Shown: positions 17,303-27,228, numbered from the stretch's first letter. The stretch is 64,000 bases of DNA from Larsenimonas rhizosphaerae (GCF_023700005.1 NZ_JAMLJK010000001.1:248001-312000); one strand, 5' to 3'. Numbers and translations are program-made. Notes: generated by a model not told the origin, from the sequence alone.

Positions 17303-19234
17303 ATGACCATCGAACAGCTGGATATCCGTGACCACATGGCGCAGTTTGCGCCCTTCGATAACCTTCCCGATGAGTGGCTGGACCGGCTTGCCGCGGAAGT
17401 GGAGATTCAGTATTTTCCGGCGGGCGCTCAATTGCTGACGCTGGGAAATGATATTACCGAGCTGTTCTATGTTCGCAGCGGCGCGGTCGAAATCAAGCGT
17501 CGCAGTGGGCAGCTGTTTGACCGGTTGAGCGAAGGGGCCATCTTCGGGTACAGCGACCTGCTGCGCCACCGGCCTTCCCGTTACCAGGCGGATGCCCTGG
17601 AAGATACCCTGATCTACTTCCTGCCGGCGGCCATCATCGAAGCGCTCAACGATGATGACGAGGGCTTTGCGGAATTTCTCGTGTCCGGCGGCCAGCGACT
17701 GAAGGCCAGTGCCGAACACCACTCCCACGAAAGCAACATGCTGACGACGCGGGTTCGCCGGTTGATCGTGCGCCGGCCATTGATGGTGGCACAGAACACT
17801 CCCCTGCAACGCGCTGCACAGCTGATGCGTGAGCAAAGCACTTCCTCGCTGCTGGTGATTGAAAGTACCGAGGAAGTGGATGCCACGACCTTTGTCGGCG
17901 ACGATCAGCACCAGTGGCATCTGGTGGGCATGCTGACCGACCGTGACTGCTGTACCCGCGTGGTGGCCGACGGGATTGACCCGCAAACGCCGGTAAGCGA
18001 GGTCATGTCAAAAAACCTGGTACGCATTCAGGCCGACGAGTCGGTGTACGAGGCCATGCTGACGATGCTGCGCAACAATATTCAGCACCTGCCGGTGCTG
18101 TATCGTCGCCGCCCGATGGGGGTGTTGCAGCTTTCGGATATCGTACGTCACGAAACCCACAGCAGCCTTTATCTGGTCAGTAATATCTTCCACCAGACCA
18201 GTGTGGAAGGGCTGGGGCGGCTGAGCGCCGAGGTCCGCAAGGCCTTTGTTCGTCTGGTGGATGATGGTGCCAACTCGGGCATGATCGGCCGGGCACTGGC
18301 GACCATCGGACGCAGCGTGATTCGTCGTCTGCTGGAGCTGGCCGAGGAATCCTATGGCCCGCCACCGGTGCCCTATGCCTTCATGGTACTGGGGTCTATG
18401 GCTCGGGATGAGCCGACCATTACGGCGGATCAGGACCATGCTCTGGTCATTGATGATGCCTTTGTTCCCGAGGAACATGATGTCTACTTCGAGAAGCTGG
18501 CTGTCTTTGTTCGAGAGGGCATGGCGGCCTGCGGCTACGCCCGGTGCAAGGGCGATATCATGGCCAGCAATTCGCGCTGGCGTCAGCCGTTTTCGGTCTG
18601 GCGCGAGTACTTCACGTCATGGATCGATGAACCCAGCCCGGAACGTCTGCTGCACAGCTCGATTTTCTTTGACCTGACCTGCGTCTTTGGTGAGGACCGG
18701 CTGGTAGAGCCGCTGCAGGAATTGATTGCCGATCTGGCGCCGAAGCGTCCCCTGTTTCTGGCTGCCATGGCGCGCAATGCCCTGGGGCGAACGCCGCCGC
18801 TGGGCTTCTTCCGCACCTTCGTGGTCGAAAAGGACGGCGAGCATCGCAATTCGATCAATATCAAGCGGCGGGGCACTGCGCCGCTGGCGGACCTGATTCG
18901 TGTCCATGCGCTGGCCTGTGGTTCCAAGGCGCAAAACAGCTTTCTGCGGCTTGATGACATTGCCAATACCACATTGCTGGCAGAGGGGGTCAATGATCGG
19001 CTGCGCTACAGTTTCGAGCTGCTGTCGATGGTTCGTATTCGCCACCAGGCGCTGGATCTGCAGCAGGAGCGAGAACCTGACAACAACGTCGAGCCGGACA
19101 GTATTCCGAGCCGTGATCGTCACCACCTGAAGGATGCCTTCGAAATCATCAGTCACGCCCAGAAGTTCATGGCTTTCCGCTACCCGATGCCTTCCCGCAG
19201 TGGCAAGGACAATGGTTCACGGAGGCGCTCGTGA
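17303..19234 (+). CDS. Cyclic-nucleotide/CBS/DUF294 putative nucleotidyltransferase
   Basis: A 643-residue cytoplasmic signalling protein. Residues about 15-130 form a cyclic-nucleotide-binding-like barrel, 150-285 a pair of CBS domains, 310-460 the DUF294 nucleotidyltransferase-like domain, and 480-620 DUF294_C. The nucleotidyltransferase motif is LGSMARDEPTITADQDHAL at 363-381, related to GlnD. Genes of this kind sit with a DnaQ-like exonuclease, often near acetyl-CoA synthetase and acetate permease, and are thought to respond to nucleotide signals; the modified target is unknown. The start at 17303 begins the domain properly, although its ribosome binding site is weak. Its stop overlaps the next start. 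Confidence 0.85.
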   Translation: MTIEQLDIRDHMAQFAPFDNLPDEWLDRLAAEVEIQYFPAGAQLLTLGNDITELFYVRSGAVEIKRRSGQLFDRLSEGAIFGYSDLLRHRPSRYQADALEDTLIYFLPAAIIEALNDDDEGFAEFLVSGGQRLKASAEHHSHESNMLTTRVRRLIVRRPLMVAQNTPLQRAAQLMREQSTSSLLVIESTEEVDATTFVGDDQHQWHLVGMLTDRDCCTRVVADGIDPQTPVSEVMSKNLVRIQADESVYEAMLTMLRNNIQHLPVLYRRRPMGVLQLSDIVRHETHSSLYLVSNIFHQTSVEGLGRLSAEVRKAFVRLVDDGANSGMIGRALATIGRSVIRRLLELAEESYGPPPVPYAFMVLGSMARDEPTITADQDHALVIDDAFVPEEHDVYFEKLAVFVREGMAACGYARCKGDIMASNSRWRQPFSVWREYFTSWIDEPSPERLLHSSIFFDLTCVFGEDRLVEPLQELIADLAPKRPLFLAAMARNALGRTPPLGFFRTFVVEKDGEHRNSINIKRRGTAPLADLIRVHALACGSKAQNSFLRLDDIANTTLLAEGVNDRLRYSFELLSMVRIRHQALDLQQEREPDNNVEPDSIPSRDRHHLKDAFEIISHAQKFMAFRYPMPSRSGKDNGSRRRS

Positions 19235-19953
19235 GGTGGAGTACCTGGAAGTCTCGCAAGCGACCGGACTGGCCGGAATACATGTCCGAGCGGGCGCGCC
19301 GGGTCAAGCACCCGCTGTTGCGCGATTTCTTCTCGGCTGCCCCGCTGGACCCGGAAACCCCGGTGGGTGAGGTGCCCATGGTGGCACTGGACCTTGAAAC
19401 CACAGGGCTGGATGCCACACGCCACGATATTGTCAGCATCGGGCTGGTGCCGTTTCGGCTGGAGCGTATCCCCATGCGGGAAAGCCGTTACTGGGTCGTG
19501 TCTCCACGTCGCAAACTCAGCAACAAGTCCGTCACCTTCCACCACATTACCCACAGTGAAGTGGCACAGGCCCCGGATTTAAGCGACGTGCTTGACGACG
19601 TGATGGGGATGCTCAAGGGGCGTCTGGTGGTGGTTCACTACCGTCATATCGAGCGCCCCTTTCTGGATCTCGCCCTGCGTGAGCGTCTGGGCGAGGGCGC
19701 CGTGTTTCCGGTGATCGATACCATGGGGCTCGAGGCGCGTCTGCATCGGCGTCGTCGCTGGGTGTGGCTGCGCCGGATGGCAGGGCGTCCACCGGCGTCC
19801 ATCCGATTGTTTGAAAGCCGGCAACGCTACAATCTGCCGATTTACCAGGGCCACCATGCACTGGGGGATGCGCTGGCAACAGCGGAGCTGTTACAGGCTC
19901 AGGTCGCCTTTCATCACAGCCCGGATACGCCCATTCGACGGCTCTGGAGCTGA
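19231..19953 (+). CDS. DnaQ-like 3'-5' exonuclease
   Basis: A 240-residue DEDDh exonuclease-fold protein. Exo I is VALDLETTGLD, Exo III is HHALGDALATAELL. In Exo II the usual Asp is replaced by Glu (VVVHYRHIERPFLDLA). It starts with GTG overlapping the TGA of the DUF294 gene (GTGA), so the two are translationally coupled and likely work together. It is separate from the replicative epsilon subunit; the substrate could be RNA, DNA or small nucleotides. A bidirectional terminator follows. Confidence 0.85.
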   Translation: MRWSTWKSRKRPDWPEYMSERARRVKHPLLRDFFSAAPLDPETPVGEVPMVALDLETTGLDATRHDIVSIGLVPFRLERIPMRESRYWVVSPRRKLSNKSVTFHHITHSEVAQAPDLSDVLDDVMGMLKGRLVVVHYRHIERPFLDLALRERLGEGAVFPVIDTMGLEARLHRRRRWVWLRRMAGRPPASIRLFESRQRYNLPIYQGHHALGDALATAELLQAQVAFHHSPDTPIRRLWS

Positions 19954-19972
19954 TGATCGTCAGCAGTCCATG

Positions 19973-20002
19973 AAAAAAGGCGACCCGAGGGTCGCCTTTT
20001 TT
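19973..20002. terminator. Bidirectional intrinsic terminator
   Basis: A seven- to eight-base-pair stem GGCGACC/GGTCGCC is flanked by A-run 19973-19978 and T-run 19997-20002. It serves the exonuclease on the plus strand and the BCCT carrier on the minus strand. Confidence 0.85.
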
Positions 20003-20018
20003 ATATCGCGCTTCGCAG

Positions 20019-21668
20019 TCAACCCGGCTTTGGTTCGCTCCGCAGCCCCTGGATGATGGCCACACAGGCCAGCAGCAGGATGATGGTAAACGGTAGCCCG
20101 GTCGAGACCACCGCGGCCTGCATCGCGCCAAGTCCACCCCCAAGCAGCAGGGTAATGGCCACGGCCCCTTCGATCAGGGCCCAGAAAACACGCTGGGATG
20201 TCGGCGCATCCAGCTTGCCGCCGGCAGTGATCGAGTCGATGACCAGTGAGCCGGAATCCGACGAGGTCACGAAGAATACGATGACCAGCACGATACCGAT
20301 AAAGGACGTAATACTGGTCAGCGGCAGGTGCTCCAGCATGACAAACAGCTTGAGTTCGAGCGTCGCGTCGGCCACGGCCTTCATGCCGCCGGCGACCTGA
20401 TCGATGGCGGTGCCACCGAAGACCGTCATCCACAAAACGGTGATCAGCGTAGGCACGATCAGAACCGCCATCAAAAACTCACGCACGGTACGGCCGCGGC
20501 TGACGCGGGCGATAAACGTACCCACGAACGGGGACCAGCTGATCCACCAGGCCCAGTAGAAGGCCGTCCAGTCCTGCACGAAGGCCGTATCATCACGCCC
20601 GAACGGATTGGCCAGTCCGGGAAGTTCCTTTCCATACGCCACCAGGTTGCTGAAAAAGCCACCAAGCAGTGACATGGTCGGGCCGGTAAACAGTACAAAC
20701 AGCAGCAGCAATACCGCCAGCACCATGTTGAGTTCGGACAGTCGCTTGACGCCCTTGTCGACTCCGGCGGCAACAGATACCAGCGCCACGCCTGTGATGG
20801 CGCAGATCAGCAGCACCTTGGACACTTCGGTATTCGGCATGCCGAACAGGAAGTTGAGTCCTGCAGCGGCCTGTTCTGCCCCCAGACCCAGGGAGGTCGC
20901 CAGCCCGAACAGTGTCGAGAACACGGCCAGAATATCTACCAGGTGGCCCGGCCAGCCCCATACGCGCTCACCCAGTACAGGGTAGAGAATGGAGCGCATG
21001 GTCAGTGGCAGACCCTTGTTGAAGGAAAACAGCGCCAGCGCCAGCGCGACCACGGCATAGATGGCCCACGGGTGAAGGCCCCAGTGGAAAATGGTGGCCG
21101 CCATGCCAAGGTCGGTGGCCTGGCCGGGATCGGCCGCCTGGATGGCAAGCGGCGCCGAGGCGCCTCCGGCCATCGAGTCCGAGTAATGCGTCATCGGCTC
21201 CGAGACGCCATAGAACATCAAGCCGATGCCCATGCCGGCAGCAAACAGCATGGCAAACCAGCCCAGGTAGCTGTGGTCCGGCTTGGCATCCGAGCCGCCC
21301 AGACGCACCTTGCCCAGGGGGGTAAAAATGATTCCCACGCACAAAAGCACGAAAATATTGCTGGCGATCATGAAAAGCCAGGAAAGGTGGGCGGTGAGCC
21401 AGTTGCGCACCGTATTGAAGATCGGGCCCGCCTGGTCCTGAAGGGCCAGGGTCAGAATAACGAAGACGGTGACCAGCAGGGCAGAGATACCGAAGACCTT
21501 GCCGTGCATATCCACATCAAACAGGAATTTGGTCTGGATGTTGTCCTGACCGATCTTGTAGTCGGTGTCGATGAGGTTTACGTCACCGCTGGGCGCTGGC
21601 ACACCTTCTGCCGGCGCTTCAGGCTCTTCCTGCCGGGCGTCGTCGTTGTCGGAGTGTTTATCAGCCAA
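20019..21668 (-). CDS. BCCT family betaine/choline/carnitine transporter
   Basis: A 549-residue, twelve-helix carrier that imports quaternary-ammonium compatible solutes (glycine betaine, choline, ectoine or similar) with Na+ or H+. The tryptophan-rich signature of helix 8 is visible as DWTAFYWAWWISWSPFVGTF, and GMGIGLMFYGVSEPM marks an earlier helix. The first 45 residues are soluble and acidic. The C-terminal tail is short, so the long osmosensing tail of BetP or BetT is absent. Such uptake suits a halophile. The exact solute cannot be read. The gene is alone, bounded by terminators. Confidence 0.9.
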   Translation of the reverse strand: MADKHSDNDDARQEEPEAPAEGVPAPSGDVNLIDTDYKIGQDNIQTKFLFDVDMHGKVFGISALLVTVFVILTLALQDQAGPIFNTVRNWLTAHLSWLFMIASNIFVLLCVGIIFTPLGKVRLGGSDAKPDHSYLGWFAMLFAAGMGIGLMFYGVSEPMTHYSDSMAGGASAPLAIQAADPGQATDLGMAATIFHWGLHPWAIYAVVALALALFSFNKGLPLTMRSILYPVLGERVWGWPGHLVDILAVFSTLFGLATSLGLGAEQAAAGLNFLFGMPNTEVSKVLLICAITGVALVSVAAGVDKGVKRLSELNMVLAVLLLLFVLFTGPTMSLLGGFFSNLVAYGKELPGLANPFGRDDTAFVQDWTAFYWAWWISWSPFVGTFIARVSRGRTVREFLMAVLIVPTLITVLWMTVFGGTAIDQVAGGMKAVADATLELKLFVMLEHLPLTSITSFIGIVLVIVFFVTSSDSGSLVIDSITAGGKLDAPTSQRVFWALIEGAVAITLLLGGGLGAMQAAVVSTGLPFTIILLLACVAIIQGLRSEPKPG

Positions 21669-22009
21669 GAATTTTCTCCATTATTATCTGGTCGCGTCGT
21701 GGATTCCCGTGTCAGACCGATACAAATCGCAGTCGGCAGAAAGCCAGCCACGCTGGTCAGGCTGGCCATGGCAGGTAAACAAGCATGGAGCGTTGAGAGC
21801 CTTTCTGCCGCCGGGTATCGGCTGATTCAGGTTAAAATCAGTGACATGATAGCAGTCAGGGGGCATTGCTTCATTACGGCGGGCGATTTTTTAAAATCTG
21901 AGGTGATGCCGTGGAGATGGTTCAATAATAAAAAATAATGTATAGGCGGGAAGGAACGCACGATGGCGGAGAGAAGGAACGGCCCGCTTGCCGGGCCGTC
22001 TGCCTGCGA
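21669..22009. other. Region between BCCT carrier and SDR gene
   Basis: These 341 bases hold the upstream region of the BCCT gene and the end of the SDR transcript. A dyad ACGGCCCG/CGGGCCGT at 21980-22000, with no strong T-run on either strand, is the likely stop of the SDR message. The stretch near 21880-21950 is AT-rich. No gene is seen. Confidence 0.4.
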
Positions 22010-22801
22010 TTATGCCATGGTATCGACGATGCCACCTTCTACCCGGAGGGCTGCGCCAGTCGTGGCACTTGCCTGGGGGGACGCGGCATAAACCGCCATG
22101 TTGGCGACCTCTTCCGGTGTGGCCAGCCGCCCGATGATGGACGAGGGACGATTGTCAGCCACAAAGTCGGCTTCCACCTCTTCCAGGGACTTACCCTGCT
22201 CTTTTGCCATGGCCTCGAGCATGGCAACGACGCCTTCCGATCTGGTGGGGCCGGGCAGGATGGCATTGACCGTCACACCGGTACCCGCCAGAACCTTGGC
22301 AAGTCCCCGTGAGATGGACTGTACCGCTGACTTGGTCATGCCGTAATGCACCATTTCCGCCGGAATGTTGAGGGCAGATTCGCTGGACAGAAACTGGATA
22401 CGGCCCTGGTTGCGGGATTTCATGCCCTGTGCGTAGTGGCGCGAGAGCCGCACGGCGCTCATGACATTGACGTCAAAGAATTGCTGCCAGGTTTCGTCAT
22501 CGGTCTCGAAGAAGTCCTGGGGCCCGAAAATACCCACATTATTGATCAGAATATCGGCATCCGGACGTGCCGTGATCAAGGCGTCACAGCCTGCCCGAGT
22601 ACCCAGATCGGACGCGATGCCCGAGACGGTGCCACCCGCGTCCCGCTGCAGGGCTTCCACGGCACTATCGACCCGGTCCTGCGTACGGCCGGTGATCGTC
22701 ACCTCGGCGCCGGCCGTCAACAGCCCCTTCGCAATGGCGTAGCCTATGCCGGCGGTGGAGCCTGTAATGATGGCGCGCTGGCCGGTTAAATCAATCTTCA
22801 T
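22010..22801 (-). CDS. SDR family oxidoreductase
   Basis: A 263-residue classical short-chain dehydrogenase/reductase. The cofactor motif is TGSTAGIGYAIAKGL at about residues 14-28, followed by NNVG (NNAG-like) near 89-92, a catalytic Ser (LSSESAL) and YGMTKSA. It reduces or oxidises an unidentified alcohol or carbonyl. The start codon at 22801 is preceded by AGGAGG-like sequence. It lies 60 bases downstream of the MFS gene on the same strand and may share its transcript. Confidence 0.86.
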   Translation of the reverse strand: MKIDLTGQRAIITGSTAGIGYAIAKGLLTAGAEVTITGRTQDRVDSAVEALQRDAGGTVSGIASDLGTRAGCDALITARPDADILINNVGIFGPQDFFETDDETWQQFFDVNVMSAVRLSRHYAQGMKSRNQGRIQFLSSESALNIPAEMVHYGMTKSAVQSISRGLAKVLAGTGVTVNAILPGPTRSEGVVAMLEAMAKEQGKSLEEVEADFVADNRPSSIIGRLATPEEVANMAVYAASPQASATTGAALRVEGGIVDTMA

Positions 22802-22861
22802 GCCATGTCCTCCTTGCGGTCGGTGACCTGATATCTGGCCTTTTCAGCTATGGATCTTTGG

Positions 22862-24082
22862 TCAGTGGGGGCCCGTATCAAGGGGGGCCTGGTCCGATCG
22901 CGTACGTTGCTGCCACGCTGTCCGCGCCACAACCAGTATCAATATGACGCATACCGGTAGCACACCCATGTTCAGCCACTGCCAGCCGAGTTCGGCACTC
23001 AGTGGCCCGGCCAGCAGGGACGCCAGCGTACTGCCCCCGAAGACCAGGCAGTCATTGAGTGCCTGAACGCGCGGAGCTTCCTCGGGCCGGTAAGTGGTGG
23101 TCAACCAGGCACTGGCCGTCACGAAGGTAAAGTTCCAGCCCAGCCCCAGCAGGATAAGGCCGGTATAAAACGCCCAGCTCGCCGGTGCCCACCATGCGCA
23201 CAGCAGCGCCAGTGCCAGCAGCAGGCTGCCGAGCAGAATCATGGTGGTATGGCCGCACTGCTGAATCAGGCGCCCGGTGATGAAGGACGGCGCAAACATG
23301 GCCAGAACGTGCCAGCGAATGACATTCGCCACGTGCTCGATGTTCATGCTGGCATGTGTCATCGCCAGCGGTGTGGCGGTCATGATCAGTGTCATCAGTG
23401 AATACCCCAGAAGCCCTGCCACAATGGCCGAGGCAAGCACCGGCTGGCCCAGCAGCACTCGCCAGCTACGGCCCTGACGCAGACTCCCGGGCTTGACCGG
23501 GTTGATGAGTGGCACTCGGGCTATGATCAGCAGGGCCACCAGATACAGGCCGGCCAGCCCGGCCAGACTGCCCAGAAAGGGTGTCTCCGACAGGCCCTGG
23601 GTATGCACTGCAAGCCAGGGACCGAAAAAGGCGGCAAGCACACCACCGGCCATGACCATCGAGAGCGCCCGATCACGCTGGGGCAGCGGCGCTGCGTCAA
23701 CGGCGGCAAACCGGTAGAGCATGCCTGTTCCTATACTGGTACCAATCAGAAAGGTACCGGCGTTAAAGCCAACGAAGTGATGTGCGGTTACAGACAGCGC
23801 ACACAGCCCGATGCCCGCCATGCCTGTAAGGTTGCCAATCACAAAGGTTCGCCGCCGTCCGAACCGCGCTGTCAGCCAGCCGGCCGGCAGAGCCGCTGCC
23901 GTCAGCCCCAGCATCTGGATCGCCACCGGCAGGGTGGCCAGGCCGTCACTGGGAGCAATCTGCTGGCCGATCAGGGGGGTAATGGTGATCAATACTATAT
24001 TGCCGCTGACCAGCAGTGCCTGACACAGCGTCAGCCACCAGACGGTATACGGAAGCGCCCTGGGTGAGGGGGTGTGGGTCAT
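22862..24082 (-). CDS. MFS transporter
   Basis: A 406-residue, twelve-helix major facilitator. The helix 2-3 loop signature is GWLTARFGRRRTF. The N- and C-terminal halves are similar in length, and there is no signal for a particular substrate. Motif order fits a drug/metabolite exporter. It probably leads a two-gene unit with the SDR 60 bases downstream, an arrangement that might link transport and reduction of one compound; that is inference. Confidence 0.84.
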   Translation of the reverse strand: MTHTPSPRALPYTVWWLTLCQALLVSGNIVLITITPLIGQQIAPSDGLATLPVAIQMLGLTAAALPAGWLTARFGRRRTFVIGNLTGMAGIGLCALSVTAHHFVGFNAGTFLIGTSIGTGMLYRFAAVDAAPLPQRDRALSMVMAGGVLAAFFGPWLAVHTQGLSETPFLGSLAGLAGLYLVALLIIARVPLINPVKPGSLRQGRSWRVLLGQPVLASAIVAGLLGYSLMTLIMTATPLAMTHASMNIEHVANVIRWHVLAMFAPSFITGRLIQQCGHTTMILLGSLLLALALLCAWWAPASWAFYTGLILLGLGWNFTFVTASAWLTTTYRPEEAPRVQALNDCLVFGGSTLASLLAGPLSAELGWQWLNMGVLPVCVILILVVARTAWQQRTRSDQAPLDTGPH

Positions 24083-24430
24083 GAGGCCTCCAATGAGTCT
24101 GAACGCGCGTGATAAAGCGAGGGTGAGAGGCCCGGGTGGCGTTGAACCGGGCGGCGAAGCGGCTTGGCCGGCAGTATGCGGCCACCTGTGCCATCGAGTG
24201 ATAATCGCTCAGTATCTGCTGGCGCGCGCTCCAGTCTCGATAGCGTCACGAGATGCCCCTGTGACGTCCCCATGCCCTCCTCGAACAGCCTGCTGGCGTA
24301 GTGCCAGTGTGTGGCGCCGGGCTGCTGGCTACAATGACCTGTTTCCCACCGATTCGGCCCTTTTCATGCTGACCCGCATGAAAAAGGCCCGCCGTTGACG
24401 GCGGGCCTTTCAAGACATCCAGCCGGTTGA
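24083..24430. other. Region between MFS gene and serA
   Basis: This 348-base region contains the MFS upstream sequence and the serA terminator (24383-24410). Several overlapping frames exist but none has a ribosome binding site with a protein-like product. Confidence 0.4.
24383..24410 (-). terminator. Intrinsic terminator of serA
   Basis: An eleven-base-pair stem AAAGGCCCGCC/GGCGGGCCTTT lies 21 bases beyond the serA stop; the A-run at 24381-24385 gives the T-run on the minus strand. Confidence 0.85.
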
Positions 24431-25678
24431 TCAGATCATGTCGGCTTCGGAATAGAGCACGCGGGTACGCAGGGTACCATTGACTTCGCGCAGCGCTTCC
24501 AGAGCCTGCTGGCTGTAGGCCTTGTCGACATCAATGACGACATAGCCCACATCGGCGTTGGTCTGCAGGTACTGACCGGAGATGTTGATGTCGTTTTCCG
24601 ACAGTACCCGGTTGATGCAGGTCAGCACGCCAGGGATATTCTGGTGAATGTGCAGCAGGCGATGCTTGTGCGGGTGAGACGGCAGGGCCACTTCCGGGAA
24701 ATTGACGGAGGTGATGGTGGTGCCGTTATCGGAGTAGGTGATCAGTTTTTCGGCCACTTCGATACCGATGTTTTCCTGCGCTTCCATGGTGGAGCCGCCG
24801 ATGTGTGGCGTCAGGATAACGTTATCGAACTCGCGCAGCGGCGAGACAAATTCCTCGGTATTGCTTTTCGGCTCGACCGGGAATACATCGATGGCTGCGC
24901 CAATCAGCCGGCCGGAGCGGAGGGCATCGGCCAGATCCTCGATCACGACGACCGTGCCGCGGGAGGCATTGATAAGCACGCTGTTGGGCTTCATCTTCGC
25001 CAGCTGCTGCTTGCCGATCATCCACTTGGTGGACTGGATTTCCGGTACGTGAAGCGACACGATGTCGGCAGTTTCAAGCAGCTCGTCAAGGCTGGCTACC
25101 TGCGTGGCGTTGCCCATGCCCAGCTTGGTTACGGCGTCATAGTAGATCACCCGCAGGCCCAGGGATTCGGCAATGACGGACAACTGGGCGCCAATGCTGC
25201 CGTAGCCGACGATACCCAGTGTCTTGCCGCGCACTTCGTGCGAGTGATTGGCTGACTTGTCCCAGCCGCCGCGATGGGCCTTGGCATTCTTTTCCGGAAT
25301 GCGGCGCATCAGCATGATGGACTGGGCGATGACCAGTTCGGCCACGGAGCGGGTATTGGAGTAGGGTGCGTTAAAGACCGGGATACCGCGCTTCAGGGCT
25401 GCCGGCAGATCCACCTGATTGGTTCCGATGCAGAAGCAGCCAATGGCCGTCAGTTTTTCCGCTGCGTTGATCACCCGCTCGTTGAGCTGAGTACGAGAGC
25501 GAAGACCGATAAAATGCACATCGCGGATTTTCTCGATCAGCTCCTCTTCGGACAGGGACGTCGCCAGATGCTCGATGTTGGTGTAACCGGCATTGAGGAA
25601 GTTGTCCACAGCGGACTGGTGGATGCCCTCAAGCAGCAGGATTTTGATCTTGCTCTTGTCCAGGGACGTTTTAGCCAT
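24431..25678 (-). CDS. serA: D-3-phosphoglycerate dehydrogenase SerA
   Basis: A 415-residue enzyme, near the 410 residues of E. coli SerA. It oxidises 3-phosphoglycerate to 3-phosphohydroxypyruvate with NAD, the first step of serine synthesis. The Rossmann motif is GIVGYGSIG at 155-163, and the catalytic Arg240, Glu269 and His292 are in place (NASRGTV, PVEPKS, PHIGGST). An ACT domain from about 340 to the end would give serine feedback inhibition. The start at 25678 (MAKTSLDKSKIKILLLEGIH) is the family-conserved one, not 25828. It is alone and ends at a strong terminator. Confidence 0.96.
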   Translation of the reverse strand: MAKTSLDKSKIKILLLEGIHQSAVDNFLNAGYTNIEHLATSLSEEELIEKIRDVHFIGLRSRTQLNERVINAAEKLTAIGCFCIGTNQVDLPAALKRGIPVFNAPYSNTRSVAELVIAQSIMLMRRIPEKNAKAHRGGWDKSANHSHEVRGKTLGIVGYGSIGAQLSVIAESLGLRVIYYDAVTKLGMGNATQVASLDELLETADIVSLHVPEIQSTKWMIGKQQLAKMKPNSVLINASRGTVVVIEDLADALRSGRLIGAAIDVFPVEPKSNTEEFVSPLREFDNVILTPHIGGSTMEAQENIGIEVAEKLITYSDNGTTITSVNFPEVALPSHPHKHRLLHIHQNIPGVLTCINRVLSENDINISGQYLQTNADVGYVVIDVDKAYSQQALEALREVNGTLRTRVLYSEADMI

Positions 25679-26060
25679 TATCGCTTCTACCTTTGATATC
25701 GGTGGGCCCGACGATTGTCTGACAGGGAAATGGAGAAACGCTGCCGCTCGGAAACGCGAAGGCGTGCAATGCAGTAACAGACACGCTTCATACGCTGGCG
25801 AGGCCGCAGCGGAGAGGTATTCTACCATAGCCTCGAGATGCTGCTATGAACATGGCTCACGCGCCACATGAGGCGCTATCATTCGGGAGCCGGCGGCATG
25901 TCGCCGGGTATCGGGATAACCGACGTCGCTGTTCAGTCAGGCTGATGGCATGACATGGGGGCGGGCAGCGCCGACACCGGCGATGTGGTGTGTATAATGG
26001 CTGCATCATAAACGCATCCATCCGCGATGGATCACTTTCCGTGATGCAGTGAGAGATGAC
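25679..26060. other. Divergent region between serA and xseB
   Basis: The 382 bases should hold the serA promoter and the xseB promoter. A TATAAT at 25993-25998 lies 63 bases before the xseB start and is the best -10 candidate. No gene is seen. Confidence 0.45.
25993..25998 (+). promoter_or_regulatory. Candidate -10 of xseB-ispA-dxs
   Basis: A consensus TATAAT with a poor -35 at the expected distance. It is the closest sigma70-like element to xseB. Confidence 0.4.
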
Positions 26061-26348
26061 ATGGCTGAACAGGATGTGACGCCGCCCGAGGCGCCCGATT
26101 TTGCCGCCACTCTGGCGGAGCTTGAAACCGTGGTTACCCGGCTTGAGTCCGGGGAGTTATCGCTCGAGGATTCACTGACCGCCTTTGAGCAGGGTGTTCG
26201 CCTGACGCGGACGGCCCGTGAACGTCTGACCACCGCCGAGCTGCGGGTACAGGCGCTGATGGAACAGGGCGATGGCCGGGTTCAGGAGACGCCTCTGTCC
26301 CGGGATGCCTCGGCCACGACGGATGACGACCGGCAAGGAGGCCGTTAA
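26061..26348 (+). CDS. xseB: Exodeoxyribonuclease VII small subunit
   Basis: A 95-residue protein matching Xse[38 protein letters not shown] is the family core, a helical pair that binds the large XseA subunit. Exonuclease VII digests single-stranded DNA. xseA is not in the window. ATG 26061 is preferred to GTG 26049, which adds only four residues. Its stop TAA overlaps the ispA start (TAATG), the widespread xseB-ispA-dxs operon order. Confidence 0.95.
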   Translation: MAEQDVTPPEAPDFAATLAELETVVTRLESGELSLEDSLTAFEQGVRLTRTARERLTTAELRVQALMEQGDGRVQETPLSRDASATTDDDRQGGR

Positions 26349-27223
26349 TGCGGGTAGAAGCGTTGATCAATGACGGGCGCGTGCGTGTCGAGCGTGTGCT
26401 GCTCGACACCCTGCGTGCTTCCCCCTGCCCCGAGGGGCGGCTTGAAGAGGCCATGCGCTACAGCGTACTGGGGGGCGGCAAGCGACTGCGTCCGGTACTG
26501 GTGTACGCCGCCGGCCAGGCCGTTGGCGGCGACATGTCGGATATGGATGCGCCGGCTGCCGCGGTAGAGCTGATTCATGCCTACTCACTGGTACACGATG
26601 ACTTGCCGGCGATGGATGATGATGACCTTCGTCGCGGCCAGCCTACCTGTCACAGGGCATTTGACGAGGCGACGGCTATACTGGCCGGTGACGCCCTTCA
26701 GACTCTGGCCTTCGAGACCCTTGCCGAATCGGGTCACCCGCGGGCCATGGCAATGTTTCGGACGCTGGCCCGGGCCTCGGGTCGACGCGGCATGGCCGGT
26801 GGTCAGGCGCTGGACCTTGGCGCCGTCGGCCGTGAAATCACGCTGGATGCGCTGACCGATATACACCGTCACAAGACCGGTGCCCTGATTGAGGCGGCGC
26901 TGGTCATGGGCGGACTGACGGCACTTGAGGAAGACGATGAGCGTCTGGAAGCCTTGCGCCGTTACGGGCGTGCAATTGGTCTGGCATTCCAGGTGCAGGA
27001 CGATATTCTGGATGTGACCGGCGATACCGCCATTATCGGCAAGATTCAGGGCGCCGATGCCCTGCGCGACAAGCCGACCTATCCCGCGCTGCTTGGCCTT
27101 GATGAGGCACGACACAAGGCGCAGGCCCTGCTCGATGAAGCCCTTGACGCTCTCGCTGTGCTGGGTGACGCCGCGCACCCGCTGGCAGCACTTGCACGCT
27201 ACATGATTGAACGCGATCACTGA
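26348..27223 (+). CDS. ispA: (2E,6E)-farnesyl diphosphate synthase
   Basis: A 291-residue trans-prenyltransferase that condenses IPP with DMAPP and GPP to farnesyl diphosphate, the precursor of quinone tails and undecaprenyl phosphate. The first aspartate-rich motif is [11 protein letters not shown] (Asp84 onward), the second [12 protein letters not shown] near residue 215. Length is as in E. coli (299). It begins inside the xseB stop codon and ends six bases before dxs. Confidence 0.95.
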   Translation: MRVEALINDGRVRVERVLLDTLRASPCPEGRLEEAMRYSVLGGGKRLRPVLVYAAGQAVGGDMSDMDAPAAAVELIHAYSLVHDDLPAMDDDDLRRGQPTCHRAFDEATAILAGDALQTLAFETLAESGHPRAMAMFRTLARASGRRGMAGGQALDLGAVGREITLDALTDIHRHKTGALIEAALVMGGLTALEEDDERLEALRRYGRAIGLAFQVQDDILDVTGDTAIIGKIQGADALRDKPTYPALLGLDEARHKAQALLDEALDALAVLGDAAHPLAALARYMIERDH

Positions 27224-27228
27224 TACCC

